Positions 18,231 through 26,235 of a stretch of 64,000 bases of DNA are shown in pieces. The stretch is from Actinacidiphila sp. DG2A-62. Its GTDB lineage: Bacteria; Actinomycetota; Actinomycetes; Streptomycetales; Streptomycetaceae. The position numbers and the translations under genes were made by a program. The DNA lies in assembly GCF_035825295.1 (NCBI RefSeq), contig NZ_JAYMGI010000002.1, positions 744,001 through 808,000 of the forward strand, written 5' to 3'. The number at the start of each line of letters is the position of its first letter. The stretch's first letter is position 1. Below the pieces are notes generated by a model. That model searched no databases. It was given only the letters and a program-made list of their open reading frames with translations, and was not told the DNA's origin.

Positions 18231-18446
18231 TCAGTATCCGCCGGTGTCGCTCAAGGACGTCAGCGTCAACGAGTAGGTGGGCAGGTCGTCGGCGACGCTC
18301 TCGCCGGTCAGGCCCGCCAGCAGCCGAGCGCGGCGGCCGACGATCGCGCCGGCGCCCAGGCGGATACTGCCTGCCGGGTGGTCGGATACCGCTCCGCCGC
18401 GGGCGGCCGGATTCTTCCACGCGTCGACGCGGGCGTTGTCGCTCAT
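18231..18446 (-). CDS. Cys-free mersacidin/lichenicidin-like LanM precursor peptide
   Basis: A 71-residue peptide whose ATG overlaps the LanM stop (ATGA), preceded by GGAGAG. The leader shows the lichenicidin/mersacidin signature: W10-K11-N12-P13, then R16, and H23-P24-A25-G26. The C-terminal region (residues 47-71) is rich in hydroxy residues (Thr47, Ser50, Thr57, Ser59, Thr61, Thr63, Ser64, Ser66, Thr68) and ends in Gly-Gly-Tyr. There is no cysteine anywhere, so no lanthionine can form within it. No canonical double-Gly cleavage site is obvious; A44-G45 is a candidate. Together with the partner enzyme's lost zinc site, this suggests a product with Dha/Dhb but no rings. Being downstream of lanM rather than upstream is also unusual. 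Confidence 0.8.
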   Translation of the reverse strand: MSDNARVDAWKNPAARGGAVSDHPAGSIRLGAGAIVGRRARLLAGLTGESVADDLPTYSLTLTSLSDTGGY

Positions 18447-21400
18447 CGGTTGCTCTCCTTCGAAGGGCCGGGGGCGGAAGGTCGCGAGGCCGGCGACTGC
18501 AACAGCAGCACCGAGGGTACGCGCGCACCGAAGCCGAGCCGCAGCAGCTCGTACCCGATGCCGGCCAGGCCGGTCAGCAGCCCCGGACTGCTGACCGAGT
18601 CGGGGGTGGCGCAGCGAGGACCGAACCGGTCCAGCGCGGCCAGCAGCGCGCCCGCGGGCGGGTGGGACACGCCGGGGTCCGCGTGTCCCGCGCGGGTCGC
18701 GACGAGGAGGAGGTCGAGGGCTCCCGCGGCTCCGGCGCCCAGGCTGTGGTTCCCGGCGGTCGGCGCGGCGGCGTGCTCGACGGCGTGCTCGACGGCGCGG
18801 TCCAGCAGCCGGGCCAGCTCGGGCACGCCGGCCGCCGCCGGGCTGTCGGCCGTCGCCAGTGCGAGGCCCTGCAGCTCGTCGCACCAGCCGGTCCCGGCGG
18901 GGGCCGCCGCGCACCGGGCGGCCGCGGTGCGCAGCGCCGCCAGACCGGCCGAGGCGTACCCGGACCCGCCGCCGGCCGCGGCGAACCGCAGCAGCGCCCA
19001 GCCGACCCCGGCGGCGCCGGCGCCGAGGCCGCCGGCCGGCAGGGACCGCGGCGCGCGGGCGGCGAGCCGGTCGGCGCAGGCGCGCGCGGTGAGGCCGGCC
19101 GTCGCCGAACCCGTCGTCTGCCGCACGGCGAGCATCGCCGCCAGGCAGCCCGCGTCGCCGTCCAGGACTCCGGGCTCCGGATCGGGGCCCGCAGCGGCGG
19201 CGGCCAGGTCCACCGCATCGTCGGCCCAGCGGGTCACCTCGGAGTCGTCCAGCAGGTGGGCGAGGCGGTGGAGCGCGTAGGCGATCCCGCCCAGACCCGC
19301 GAAGCCCGCGCCGATGTCGGGCAGGTCGGCGGGCCGGGCCGCCAGGGCGGCGAGCAGGCCCGGCAGCGGGGCCAGCGCCCGGCGCGCGACCGCGGCGTAC
19401 CGCTCGGTGCCGGTCAGGTCGGCGAGCTGCGCCAGGAAGAGCGCGGTGCCGCAGTAGCCGTGGGGCAGTCCCGCGCCCTGCGGTTGCACGCTCCAGATCC
19501 GGTCGGTCACGTTCCGGTCGGTCCAGATCCGGTCGGTCACGTTCCGGTCGGTCCTGTCCCGGTCCGTCCGGATCCGGTCGTCCAGGGGTTCCAGGCACAG
19601 CCAGTTGACCCGTCGTCCGTCGTCCTGCGCGCGGGCCAGGATGCGGTCGGCGATCCCGCAGGCGGCGGCGAGCAGCCGCTCGGCGTCCGGCACCGTGGCG
19701 GCGGGGCCGCCGCTCGGCGGGTGGAGTGCGCGCGCTTGCCCGGCGCGGCGCCGGGTGGCGAGCGTCGCGCGGATGACCCACTCCTGGTCGAAGCGGTCCG
19801 TGTCGCCCATCGCCGCGATGCGGCGCTCGGCGCGGGCCAGCCCTGCCTCGGCGACCAGCCCGCCGTCGGTCACCATGCGGCCGTCGGCCAGCGGCCCGAT
19901 GGCCAGCTCCGTCGACCCGGGGGCGCCGGCGGCCAGCGGGACGTCGCCCGCCCACAGTTCGGCCAGTTCGGCGGCGACCAGGGCGGAGGAGGCCGGGCCG
20001 CCGCCCGCCGGGTCGCGGCACATGTCGGCGAGGAGGCGGTCGCGGTCGCGGGCGTCGCGGAGCACGTCGGGGTGCGTGGACTCGTCGAGCAGGGTCGTGT
20101 ACCAGCGGGTGGGGCGCAGCACCGTCCTCGTCGCGTCCCCGGCGAAGCGGGCGAGCAGGCCGCCGGGGCCGGTGAGTTCGCCGCGGTGGCGGACGATCAC
20201 GTCGTAGCCCGCCCGGAAGCCGGCGACGAGCGCGTCGACGTGGAGCACGGCGTCGGTGCGGTCGGCCGCGGCGTCGGCCGCGTGGTGGGCCGCGCGGTGG
20301 GCCGCCGGGCCGGTCGCGGTGGGGGCGCCGCCGGCCGCGGGGCGACCGGTCGCGGCGGTGGAGCCGGCCTCCTCGGCCCGCAGCCGTGGCCGGTTGGCCG
20401 CACCGCGGAACGTCCCCACGGTCCGTACCAGGCGCATCGTGTCCGTCCCGGGCTCCGACCAGCCGGTCACCTCGTCGGGCAGCGGGCTGTCGCGGTCGCC
20501 GCCGAGCCCCGAGACGTCCAGCACGCCGTGCTCGCCGACCAGGAAGACCGGCAGCAGCGCGGTCCGCGCGACCGACGCGGCCAGTGCGGCCTGTGCCGGG
20601 TCCCCGCCCGAGGGCCGGCGCAGGTCGGGGTGGAAGAGCGTCTCCAGATCCACCAGGACGGGCTGGTCCGCGCAGGCGATCACATTCTCGAAGTGCAAAT
20701 CGGTGGCGCCCAGCGCGTGCACCAGCGCCAGCAGGGCGCCGAGCCGCCGGTAGAACCGGTCCACGTCGGCGGCGCCCTCGCACGGCGCGGCCGACGCGTA
20801 CTCGACCCAGCCGTGGTGCGGCCGGGTGAGCACCGCCAGACGGCGCAGGCCCAGCCCGCCCAGGCGGGAGTCGAACCAGGAGACGGCGTCGTTGAAATGC
20901 CGGTGCACGCCCAGCGGCCGGGGCTTGTACACGACGCGCGCGCCGCTCTCGAAGGTCAGCACGGCGACGGCCCGGCCGCCCCTGTGACGGTCCCCGGCTC
21001 CGGTGTCCACCCGCGCCAGCCGGCCGGGGTCGACGCCGCCCAGGATCCCGGCGACCAGTTCGGCCCTGTCCTCGGCCAGCCGCTCCAGCAGCTCGGCCCA
21101 CGCGGCGACGGCCTGGTCGCACGCCTGCGCCAACAGCCGTGCCAGCACCGGGTACTCGGTGACCAGGGCGGACAGGCCCCGGCGTCCCGAGGTCTGCCGG
21201 ACGAAGTCGCGGAACCGGGCCTGCGGGGTGGCTCCCGACAACTGCCCGCGCTCGCGGGCCACGTTGAGCTCCAGCACCAGGGTCCGCCGGGCGAGGCGCA
21301 CCAGCGACCGGCTCATCTGCTCGGTGAAGCACTCCCGCAGGCCCTCGGCGTCGGTCGTCCCCGCCGCACCGCGCGGGGCGCGGGCCCACGGGACCCGGTC

Positions 21401-21754
21401 GGCGGCCGTCCTGGTGAACGGCGCGAGCACCGCCGCGAAGCCCGCCGACCACGAACCGTCGGCAGGGAGCGGCGGATCGAGTTCGGCACGCGCCAGCGCC
21501 TGTTCGACCGTGGCGGCCCAGGCGGGCTTGCCGACCGGGTCGGCGAGAGCTGTGGACGCCCCGGTTTGCGCCGCGCTCTGGGCAGACGGCCGCGGCGACG
21601 CCGCCGAGGGGCGCCTGGTCCTCGCCTGCGCCGCGGGACCGGCTGCGTCGGCGGGGGCGGGGGGCCGAGCCGGCCGTTCGGCCGGAGCCACGCCGCCGGT
21701 CCACCAGGTCTGCGGAACGATCACGCCCGCGATCATGTCATCGCCCGCCCGCAC
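18443..21754 (-). CDS. lanM: Class II lanthipeptide synthetase LanM with degenerate cyclase domain
   Basis: A 1103-residue LanM (GTG 21754; an ATG at 21736 is equally possible). The dehydratase looks complete: YKPRPLG near 273, DLHFEN near 350, VDLETLF near 367, GTDTMRL, and RPTRWYTTLLDESTHP near 546. A 30-bp tandem repeat codes the linker near residue 740. The LanC-like half keeps the fold (HGYCGTALFLAQL, GFAGLGGIAYAL) but the catalytic sites are altered: the FSHG histidine is replaced in GLGAGAAG (about 910), the first zinc motif WCHG reads WCDE (about 956), and the CHG zinc pair after NHSL reads GAG (about 1005). The second LanM in this window keeps all of these. I infer a dehydrating, non-cyclising enzyme acting on the coupled Cys-free precursor. 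Confidence 0.9.
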   Translation of the reverse strand: MRAGDDMIAGVIVPQTWWTGGVAPAERPARPPAPADAAGPAAQARTRRPSAASPRPSAQSAAQTGASTALADPVGKPAWAATVEQALARAELDPPLPADGSWSAGFAAVLAPFTRTAADRVPWARAPRGAAGTTDAEGLRECFTEQMSRSLVRLARRTLVLELNVARERGQLSGATPQARFRDFVRQTSGRRGLSALVTEYPVLARLLAQACDQAVAAWAELLERLAEDRAELVAGILGGVDPGRLARVDTGAGDRHRGGRAVAVLTFESGARVVYKPRPLGVHRHFNDAVSWFDSRLGGLGLRRLAVLTRPHHGWVEYASAAPCEGAADVDRFYRRLGALLALVHALGATDLHFENVIACADQPVLVDLETLFHPDLRRPSGGDPAQAALAASVARTALLPVFLVGEHGVLDVSGLGGDRDSPLPDEVTGWSEPGTDTMRLVRTVGTFRGAANRPRLRAEEAGSTAATGRPAAGGAPTATGPAAHRAAHHAADAAADRTDAVLHVDALVAGFRAGYDVIVRHRGELTGPGGLLARFAGDATRTVLRPTRWYTTLLDESTHPDVLRDARDRDRLLADMCRDPAGGGPASSALVAAELAELWAGDVPLAAGAPGSTELAIGPLADGRMVTDGGLVAEAGLARAERRIAAMGDTDRFDQEWVIRATLATRRRAGQARALHPPSGGPAATVPDAERLLAAACGIADRILARAQDDGRRVNWLCLEPLDDRIRTDRDRTDRNVTDRIWTDRNVTDRIWSVQPQGAGLPHGYCGTALFLAQLADLTGTERYAAVARRALAPLPGLLAALAARPADLPDIGAGFAGLGGIAYALHRLAHLLDDSEVTRWADDAVDLAAAAAGPDPEPGVLDGDAGCLAAMLAVRQTTGSATAGLTARACADRLAARAPRSLPAGGLGAGAAGVGWALLRFAAAGGGSGYASAGLAALRTAAARCAAAPAGTGWCDELQGLALATADSPAAAGVPELARLLDRAVEHAVEHAAAPTAGNHSLGAGAAGALDLLLVATRAGHADPGVSHPPAGALLAALDRFGPRCATPDSVSSPGLLTGLAGIGYELLRLGFGARVPSVLLLQSPASRPSAPGPSKESNR
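19492..19551. repeat. Two 30-bp tandem repeats in the lanM interdomain linker
   Basis: Two perfect 30-bp copies (19492-19521 and 19522-19551) in frame, coding Asp/Arg/Thr-rich linker between dehydratase and cyclase-like domains. Confidence 0.8.
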
Positions 21755-21758
21755 GCCC

Positions 21759-21839
21759 TATGGGGGACGGCCCCCATATTTCGGCCGCCGCCGCGCACGC
21801 GGCCTTCGCGCGCGGCGAATGCGGGGGGCGGTCCCCATA
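21759..21839. promoter_or_regulatory. Two related G/C-block palindromic sites upstream of lanM
   Basis: The first site (21759-21778) is TATGGGGG-ACGG-CCCCCATA with perfect 8-bp arms. A second site at 21823-21839 (GGGGGGCGGTCCCCATA) matches the right part of the first at 15 of 17 positions. They lie 61 bp apart, directly upstream of the lanM start and within the gap shared with the divergent LuxR gene. They are candidate binding sites for one of the adjacent regulators. Confidence 0.5.
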
Positions 21840-21900
21840 GGAAGCCGGCACGGCGCGGACGATGCTCGGTCCCGTCACGCCGACCGCCCCTCGGCAGGAC

Positions 21901-21933
21901 GTCGGCAGAACGTCGGCAGAACGTCGGCAGAAC
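21901..21933 (+). repeat. Three 11-bp phased direct repeats
   Basis: GTCGGCAGAAC occurs three times head to tail with an exact 11-bp period, between lanM and the divergent LuxR gene. Heptamer-plus-4-bp spacing is the layout known for SARP activator sites, although no SARP gene is in the window. A regulator binding one face of the helix is a fair inference. Confidence 0.6.
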
Positions 21934-21984
21934 GACGGCCCCGGCACGGCGGGGCGTCGGTCCCGGGGGTTCCCGGGACCGCTC

Positions 21985-22079
21985 GGAAGAGGACCGCCGG
22001 ACGGGACGACCGCCCGGAAGAGGACCGCCGGACGGGGACGACCGCCCGGAAGAGGACCGCCGGACGGGGACGACCGCCC
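21985..22079 (+). repeat. Three 31-32-bp tandem repeats before the LuxR gene
   Basis: Copies at 21985-22015 (31 bp, one G fewer), 22016-22047 and 22048-22079 begin GGAAGAGGACCGCC. The array ends 27 bases before the start of the 22107 gene, so it lies in the 5' untranslated or promoter region. Confidence 0.85.
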
Positions 22080-22106
22080 AGCACACGAACTCCGTGGAGG
22101 CACGCC

Positions 22107-23315
22107 ATGAGCGACGACCGGACCGCGCAGCGGCCGGCGCAGGGCTCCGACACCGCAGGAGAGTCCGCCGCGAGATCGCCCGCCGCCCGCGCGGCCGGCC
22201 GCCGGCTCGCCCGGCGACGACGGCACCGGACCGTGCTGGCCTGCCGCCGTGCACACCGGTCCACCGTCGCGCAGGCGAGGGACCGGGCACGGGCGCGGGC
22301 GGCGCTGCCGCTCGGCGGCCCCGGGCCGGCACGCGGGTCCGACGCGGCGCGCCCGGGGGCCGCCGTCGCCGAGGCCGACGCCCTCGCGGCGGTGATCGAC
22401 GCCCCGCACGGGCAGTTGATGCCGGCGATGGACGCCTTGTTCCTCGGCCGTCTCGCCGGGGCGGACGCGCCGGCCGCCGCCTCACCGCGCTTCGACGCCT
22501 GGTACGGGGACCGCGAGGACGGGGTGCCGGTCGTGGCGGGAGGCGGCCCCGCGGTCGGCGCGTCGGCGCACGGCGAGGGCGGCGCGGCGCGCGGACGCCC
22601 GCACCGGCCGCGGCCCCGCGGCGGCGACCGCGGCACGAGCGCCGGGCGCTCCGCCGCGCACCAGTGGAGCGTGCCCTACGGTCTGGCCCTGCTGCTCGGC
22701 TGCCTGGACGCGGCGGCAGGCCGGGCGGAGCACACGGCGCTCGCCGCGCGCCCGGCGGGCCAGCTGCCGTGGAACGCCCACTTCGCGCACCTCGCCGCCG
22801 CGGTGCTGGCGGGCCGTGAGGGTGACTGCGACGCCGCCGAGGAGGAGCTGCGACGGGCGGTCGCGGTCGCCGCGAGCTGTCCGCCGGTCCGGCACCTCGG
22901 ACTGGGACTGGTCGCCCGCACCGCCGCGCGCGACGGCTGGGGCGAGCCGATCCGCTGGCTCCAGGAGGCCGAACGCTTCTACTCGGAGCACGCGCTCCAC
23001 CCCGCCGCCCGCCACTGCCGCGACCAGTTGCGCGCGCTCGACGACCGCACGCGCACGCGGCAGCGCCGGCCCGGCAGCGGCGACGTGCCGGAACACCTGT
23101 GGTCCCTCGGCGTGACCGTGCGCGAGTTCGACGTGCTCACCCGGCTCGGCCGCCGCCGCACCAACCGCGAGATCGCGGCCGAACTCCACCTGTCCCACCG
23201 CACCGTCGAGCGGCACGTGGCCAACCTGCTGGAGAAGACGCACGCCTCCAACCGCCGCGAACTGGCCGCGCTGCTCGTCCCCGAGCGCAAGGAGCCGGCC
23301 GGCGCGCAGGGATGA
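22107..23315 (+). CDS. LuxR-family regulator, ATPase-less LAL derivative
   Basis: A 402-residue regulator with GGAGG upstream of the ATG. Residues 1-190 are Arg/Ala-rich and unrecognised. From about residue 210 (LPWNAHFAHLAAAV, then WGEPIRWLQEAERFY) it matches the TPR-like end of the 15151 LAL regulator, followed by a LuxR HTH (TVREFDVLTRL...TNREIAAELHLSHRTVERHVANLLEKT). No Walker motifs are present, so it looks like a truncated paralogue. Its TGA overlaps the next ATG (ATGA), so it is co-translated with the full LAL regulator at 23312. Its HTH could compete for or share operators with the other two. Confidence 0.75.
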   Translation: MSDDRTAQRPAQGSDTAGESAARSPAARAAGRRLARRRRHRTVLACRRAHRSTVAQARDRARARAALPLGGPGPARGSDAARPGAAVAEADALAAVIDAPHGQLMPAMDALFLGRLAGADAPAAASPRFDAWYGDREDGVPVVAGGGPAVGASAHGEGGAARGRPHRPRPRGGDRGTSAGRSAAHQWSVPYGLALLLGCLDAAAGRAEHTALAARPAGQLPWNAHFAHLAAAVLAGREGDCDAAEEELRRAVAVAASCPPVRHLGLGLVARTAARDGWGEPIRWLQEAERFYSEHALHPAARHCRDQLRALDDRTRTRQRRPGSGDVPEHLWSLGVTVREFDVLTRLGRRRTNREIAAELHLSHRTVERHVANLLEKTHASNRRELAALLVPERKEPAGAQG

Positions 23316-26179
23316 GCCGTCGGCGGCGCACCGCGACGCCCCCGGCGTCCGCGGGCCGTTCGCGCGGCCGCGGCCCCGCGCCGGATGAACAGGCCGCACA
23401 CGGAGAGGACCCCGCAACCGCGATGTACCCCACGGAACCCCATTCCCCCGTCACCGTCGCGGAGTTGGTCGCCGCCTGCCGCGCCGGCGCGTCGCTGCTC
23501 GTGGAGATCGTCGGGGAACCCGGCAGCGGGCGCAGCCGGCTGCTCGGCGCGCTCGCCGACGACGCGCGGCGCGGCGGACTGCACGTGGTCCACGGCCTGC
23601 GGGCGGCGCCGCCCGGAGGCCGTGGCGTGGTGCGATGTCTCGACGACCTGGACCGGGCCGGACCCGAGACGGCGGGACCGCTCCGGCGGCTGCTGGCCGG
23701 GCCCCCGTCGGCGCCGACCGTGGTCGCATACGCGAGGGCCGCGGGCCCGGCGCCCCAGGACCTGGTGTGGTGTCTCGACGCCGCCGGCGCCGCCTACCGC
23801 CGGAACCGGATATCGCTCGGGCCGCTGACCCGCGAGGAGTTCGCCGCCCGGCTGCCGCCCGGCACCGACCCGGTGCGCGAGGCCCTGCTGTACGAGGTGA
23901 GCTGCGGCATGCCCGGCTGGCTGGACATGTTGTCCGCCCTGACGTCCGCCGAGTTGCGGGAGCTGGCGACCACCGACCACGCGCCGGGCGGTCTCCCGCT
24001 GCCCGCGGACGGCCCGCCGCTGCGCGAACTCGCCGGACTCGCCCCCGACCGGATCGAGGTGGCGCGCTGCGCGGCGGTGCTCGGCGATCCCTTCGCCCCC
24101 TCGCTGGTCGCCGCCGTCGCCGACCGGAGCACGGCGGCGGTCCTGACGGTGCTCGACGAGCTGGTGGCCCGCGGACTGGTCCGCGCGGTGGACGGCGCAA
24201 CGCCGTTGTTCCGCTTCCGCCATCCGCTGCTGCGCACGCTGCTGTACGCGCGGACGCCGCCGGGACGGCGCATCGCCGCGCACACGCGGGCCGCGGCGGC
24301 GCTGGAGCGTGTCGGCGCGCCGCCGGCGCAGCGCGCACCGCACCTGGCGCGCTCCGCCGCGCCGGGCGACCGCGGGTCGGCCCGGCTGCTGGCCCGCGCG
24401 GCGCGGGACGTCCTGGACACGCGTCCGGCCGCCGCGGCGACGTGGTTGCGGGCGGCGCTGTACATCCTGCCCGACGACGCCCACGCCCCCGACGACGCCC
24501 CCGCCCACGCCCGCGACGTCGCCGACGTCGCCGATGGCACCCCCGGCTCCCCCGGCTCCGACGAGCGCTTCCGCATCGAGGCGCTGCTCTACCACGCGGC
24601 CGAACGCACCGGCCGGCACGCCGAGTGCAGGCGCCTGCTGCCCGGACTGCTGGAACGGGCGGTGCACCGGGCGCCGTCCGCGGCCGGCCGCGAGGACCTG
24701 CTCGACCGGGCCGTGCTCGTGGACCTGCACGCCCGGCTGGAATGCGGCCTCGGGCGGCACTCCTTCGCGCGGGCCCTGGTGGACGCCGAACTCGCGGCCC
24801 CCGCGCGGCCCACCGCCCGCGGCGTACGCCTGCTACTCCTGCGCAGGGCCGCGACGGCCGCGGCCCAGGGGGACGCGCCGACGGCGTGCGCCGACGCGGA
24901 ACGGGCGCTTCGGCTCGCCGCCGGCGCCCCCGGCATGCTGGAGGTGGACGCCGCGGCCACGCTCGCCCTCGCCGGCCGCCGCGCCTCCTCGGCCGCTCCG
25001 CGCGGCGCCGGCGGGACGGAAGCGGCGGTCCGCACGGCCGACGCCCTGGGCGACGCCGAGTGGGCCGACCGGCTCGACGCCGTCGCCCGCCTCGGCCGCG
25101 CCCTCGACCTCGCGGAGCGGTACGGCGACGCGCTGCCCCTGTTCACCCGTGCGCTGGGCGTCGCCCGCCGCACCGGGCGCGTCGCGGCCGTGCCGACGCT
25201 GCTGCTCGGCCGCGGCCACGCCCGCGCCGCGCTCGGCGACCTGTCCGCCGCCCTGCGCGACGCCCGCGAGGCCGAGGAGACCGCGTCCCTGCTGGGCGAC
25301 GCGGAAGGCGTCGGCTGGGCCCAACTGTCGCGGGCCCGCGCCGCCTTGTGGTGCGACGGGCCGGACGAGGCGGCCGACCTCGCCGCGCGGGTCCTGCGGC
25401 GGCACCCCGCTCCCGGCGCGCCGGCGGCGACGGCCGCCGGCGTGCTCGGACTGGCCCGGCTGGCCCAGGGCCGCCCGGAGGAGGCCCTTGAGCTGATTCT
25501 GCGCGCCGCCCGTGACGCGGACCGCGCGGCGCCGTGCGGCGCGGGGGCGCTGTGGTGGTCGGCCGCGGCCGACGCGGCGTGCCGGACGGGCGCCGCCGCG
25601 GCCGCCGGCGAGTACGCCGCCCTGGCCGCCGACCGCGCGGACGCCGAGGGCACGGCGGAGGCGCGGGCCGAGGCGCTGTGCGCGCGGGCCGGGCTCGCGC
25701 CGGACGGCGCCGCCCTGCCGATGCTGACCGCCGCGGTGGAGCTGTCGGCCGCGGCCGGTCTGGCGGTCCTGGAGTGCCGGGTGCGCCTGGAACTGGCCCG
25801 GCGGCTGGTCGCGTCGGGCCGGCTGGAGGAGGCGGCGGCCGAGGCGGGCCGGGTGAAGGAAGAGGCCGACCGGATGGACGCGCGCGCACTGCGCACGGCC
25901 GCCGTCGACGCGCAGCGCAGGATCGGGGCCTGCCGGCCGCGCGGGACGTCCGCGCCGCGCGGCGCGGGCGCCTTCGCCGGGCAGGAGCTGTCGGTGCGGG
26001 AGGAGGAGATCCTCGGCATGGTCTGCCAGGGGTTGTCCAACCGGGAGGTGGCGGGCGCGCTGTTCGTCTCGGTGAAGACGGTCGAGGCGCACCTGACGAG
26101 GATCTTCCGCAAGACCGGCGCCCGTTCGCGGGCCGCCTTGGTGGCCGCCTTCGGCGCGGCCCGCACGGTCGGGGTGTGA
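23312..26179 (+). CDS. LuxR-family LAL regulator
   Basis: A 955-residue regulator starting in an ATGA overlap with the previous gene. The P-loop reads GEPGSGRS (Arg where Lys is usual) near residue 65, which may weaken ATP binding. An AAA-like region with RCLDDLDRAG (Walker B-like) is followed by a winged segment (LFRFRHPLLRTLLYAR), a long Ala-rich helical/TPR region and a C-terminal LuxR HTH (LSVREEEILGMVCQG.....EVAGALFVSVKTVEAHLTRIFRKTG). It converges on the ABC exporter operon. Probably an activator of one or more of the neighbouring lanthipeptide units. Confidence 0.82.
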   Translation: MSRRRRTATPPASAGRSRGRGPAPDEQAAHGEDPATAMYPTEPHSPVTVAELVAACRAGASLLVEIVGEPGSGRSRLLGALADDARRGGLHVVHGLRAAPPGGRGVVRCLDDLDRAGPETAGPLRRLLAGPPSAPTVVAYARAAGPAPQDLVWCLDAAGAAYRRNRISLGPLTREEFAARLPPGTDPVREALLYEVSCGMPGWLDMLSALTSAELRELATTDHAPGGLPLPADGPPLRELAGLAPDRIEVARCAAVLGDPFAPSLVAAVADRSTAAVLTVLDELVARGLVRAVDGATPLFRFRHPLLRTLLYARTPPGRRIAAHTRAAAALERVGAPPAQRAPHLARSAAPGDRGSARLLARAARDVLDTRPAAAATWLRAALYILPDDAHAPDDAPAHARDVADVADGTPGSPGSDERFRIEALLYHAAERTGRHAECRRLLPGLLERAVHRAPSAAGREDLLDRAVLVDLHARLECGLGRHSFARALVDAELAAPARPTARGVRLLLLRRAATAAAQGDAPTACADAERALRLAAGAPGMLEVDAAATLALAGRRASSAAPRGAGGTEAAVRTADALGDAEWADRLDAVARLGRALDLAERYGDALPLFTRALGVARRTGRVAAVPTLLLGRGHARAALGDLSAALRDAREAEETASLLGDAEGVGWAQLSRARAALWCDGPDEAADLAARVLRRHPAPGAPAATAAGVLGLARLAQGRPEEALELILRAARDADRAAPCGAGALWWSAAADAACRTGAAAAAGEYAALAADRADAEGTAEARAEALCARAGLAPDGAALPMLTAAVELSAAAGLAVLECRVRLELARRLVASGRLEEAAAEAGRVKEEADRMDARALRTAAVDAQRRIGACRPRGTSAPRGAGAFAGQELSVREEEILGMVCQGLSNREVAGALFVSVKTVEAHLTRIFRKTGARSRAALVAAFGAARTVGV

Positions 26180-26235
26180 GACGGCGTCCGGCCGGCCTGC
26201 TGCCGGGGCGGGGCGGGGCGGCCGGCCGGGCGTGC

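Noticed and set aside
18231..21704. 1157-codon minus-strand ORF overlapping lanM in another frame
   Set aside because: It is a shadow of lanM; only its last 71 codons, with their own ribosome-binding site and ATGA start, are the real precursor.
21901..21933. SARP binding site
   Set aside because: The 11-bp period fits but the heptamer differs from the usual TCGAGC-type and no SARP gene is in the window; kept only as a repeat.
21985..22079. Tandem repeats as a CRISPR array
   Set aside because: Repeats abut without unique spacers and no cas genes are present.
18038..22819. 1593-codon plus-strand ORF opposite lanM
   Set aside because: Antisense to strongly conserved lanM motifs; composition is Arg/Gly/Ala/Pro-rich with no domains. 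High G+C opens such frames.
23312..26179. LAL gene as a STAND/NLR-type defence ATPase
   Set aside because: The C-terminal LuxR HTH and the LAL layout are clear, and no effector domain is present.
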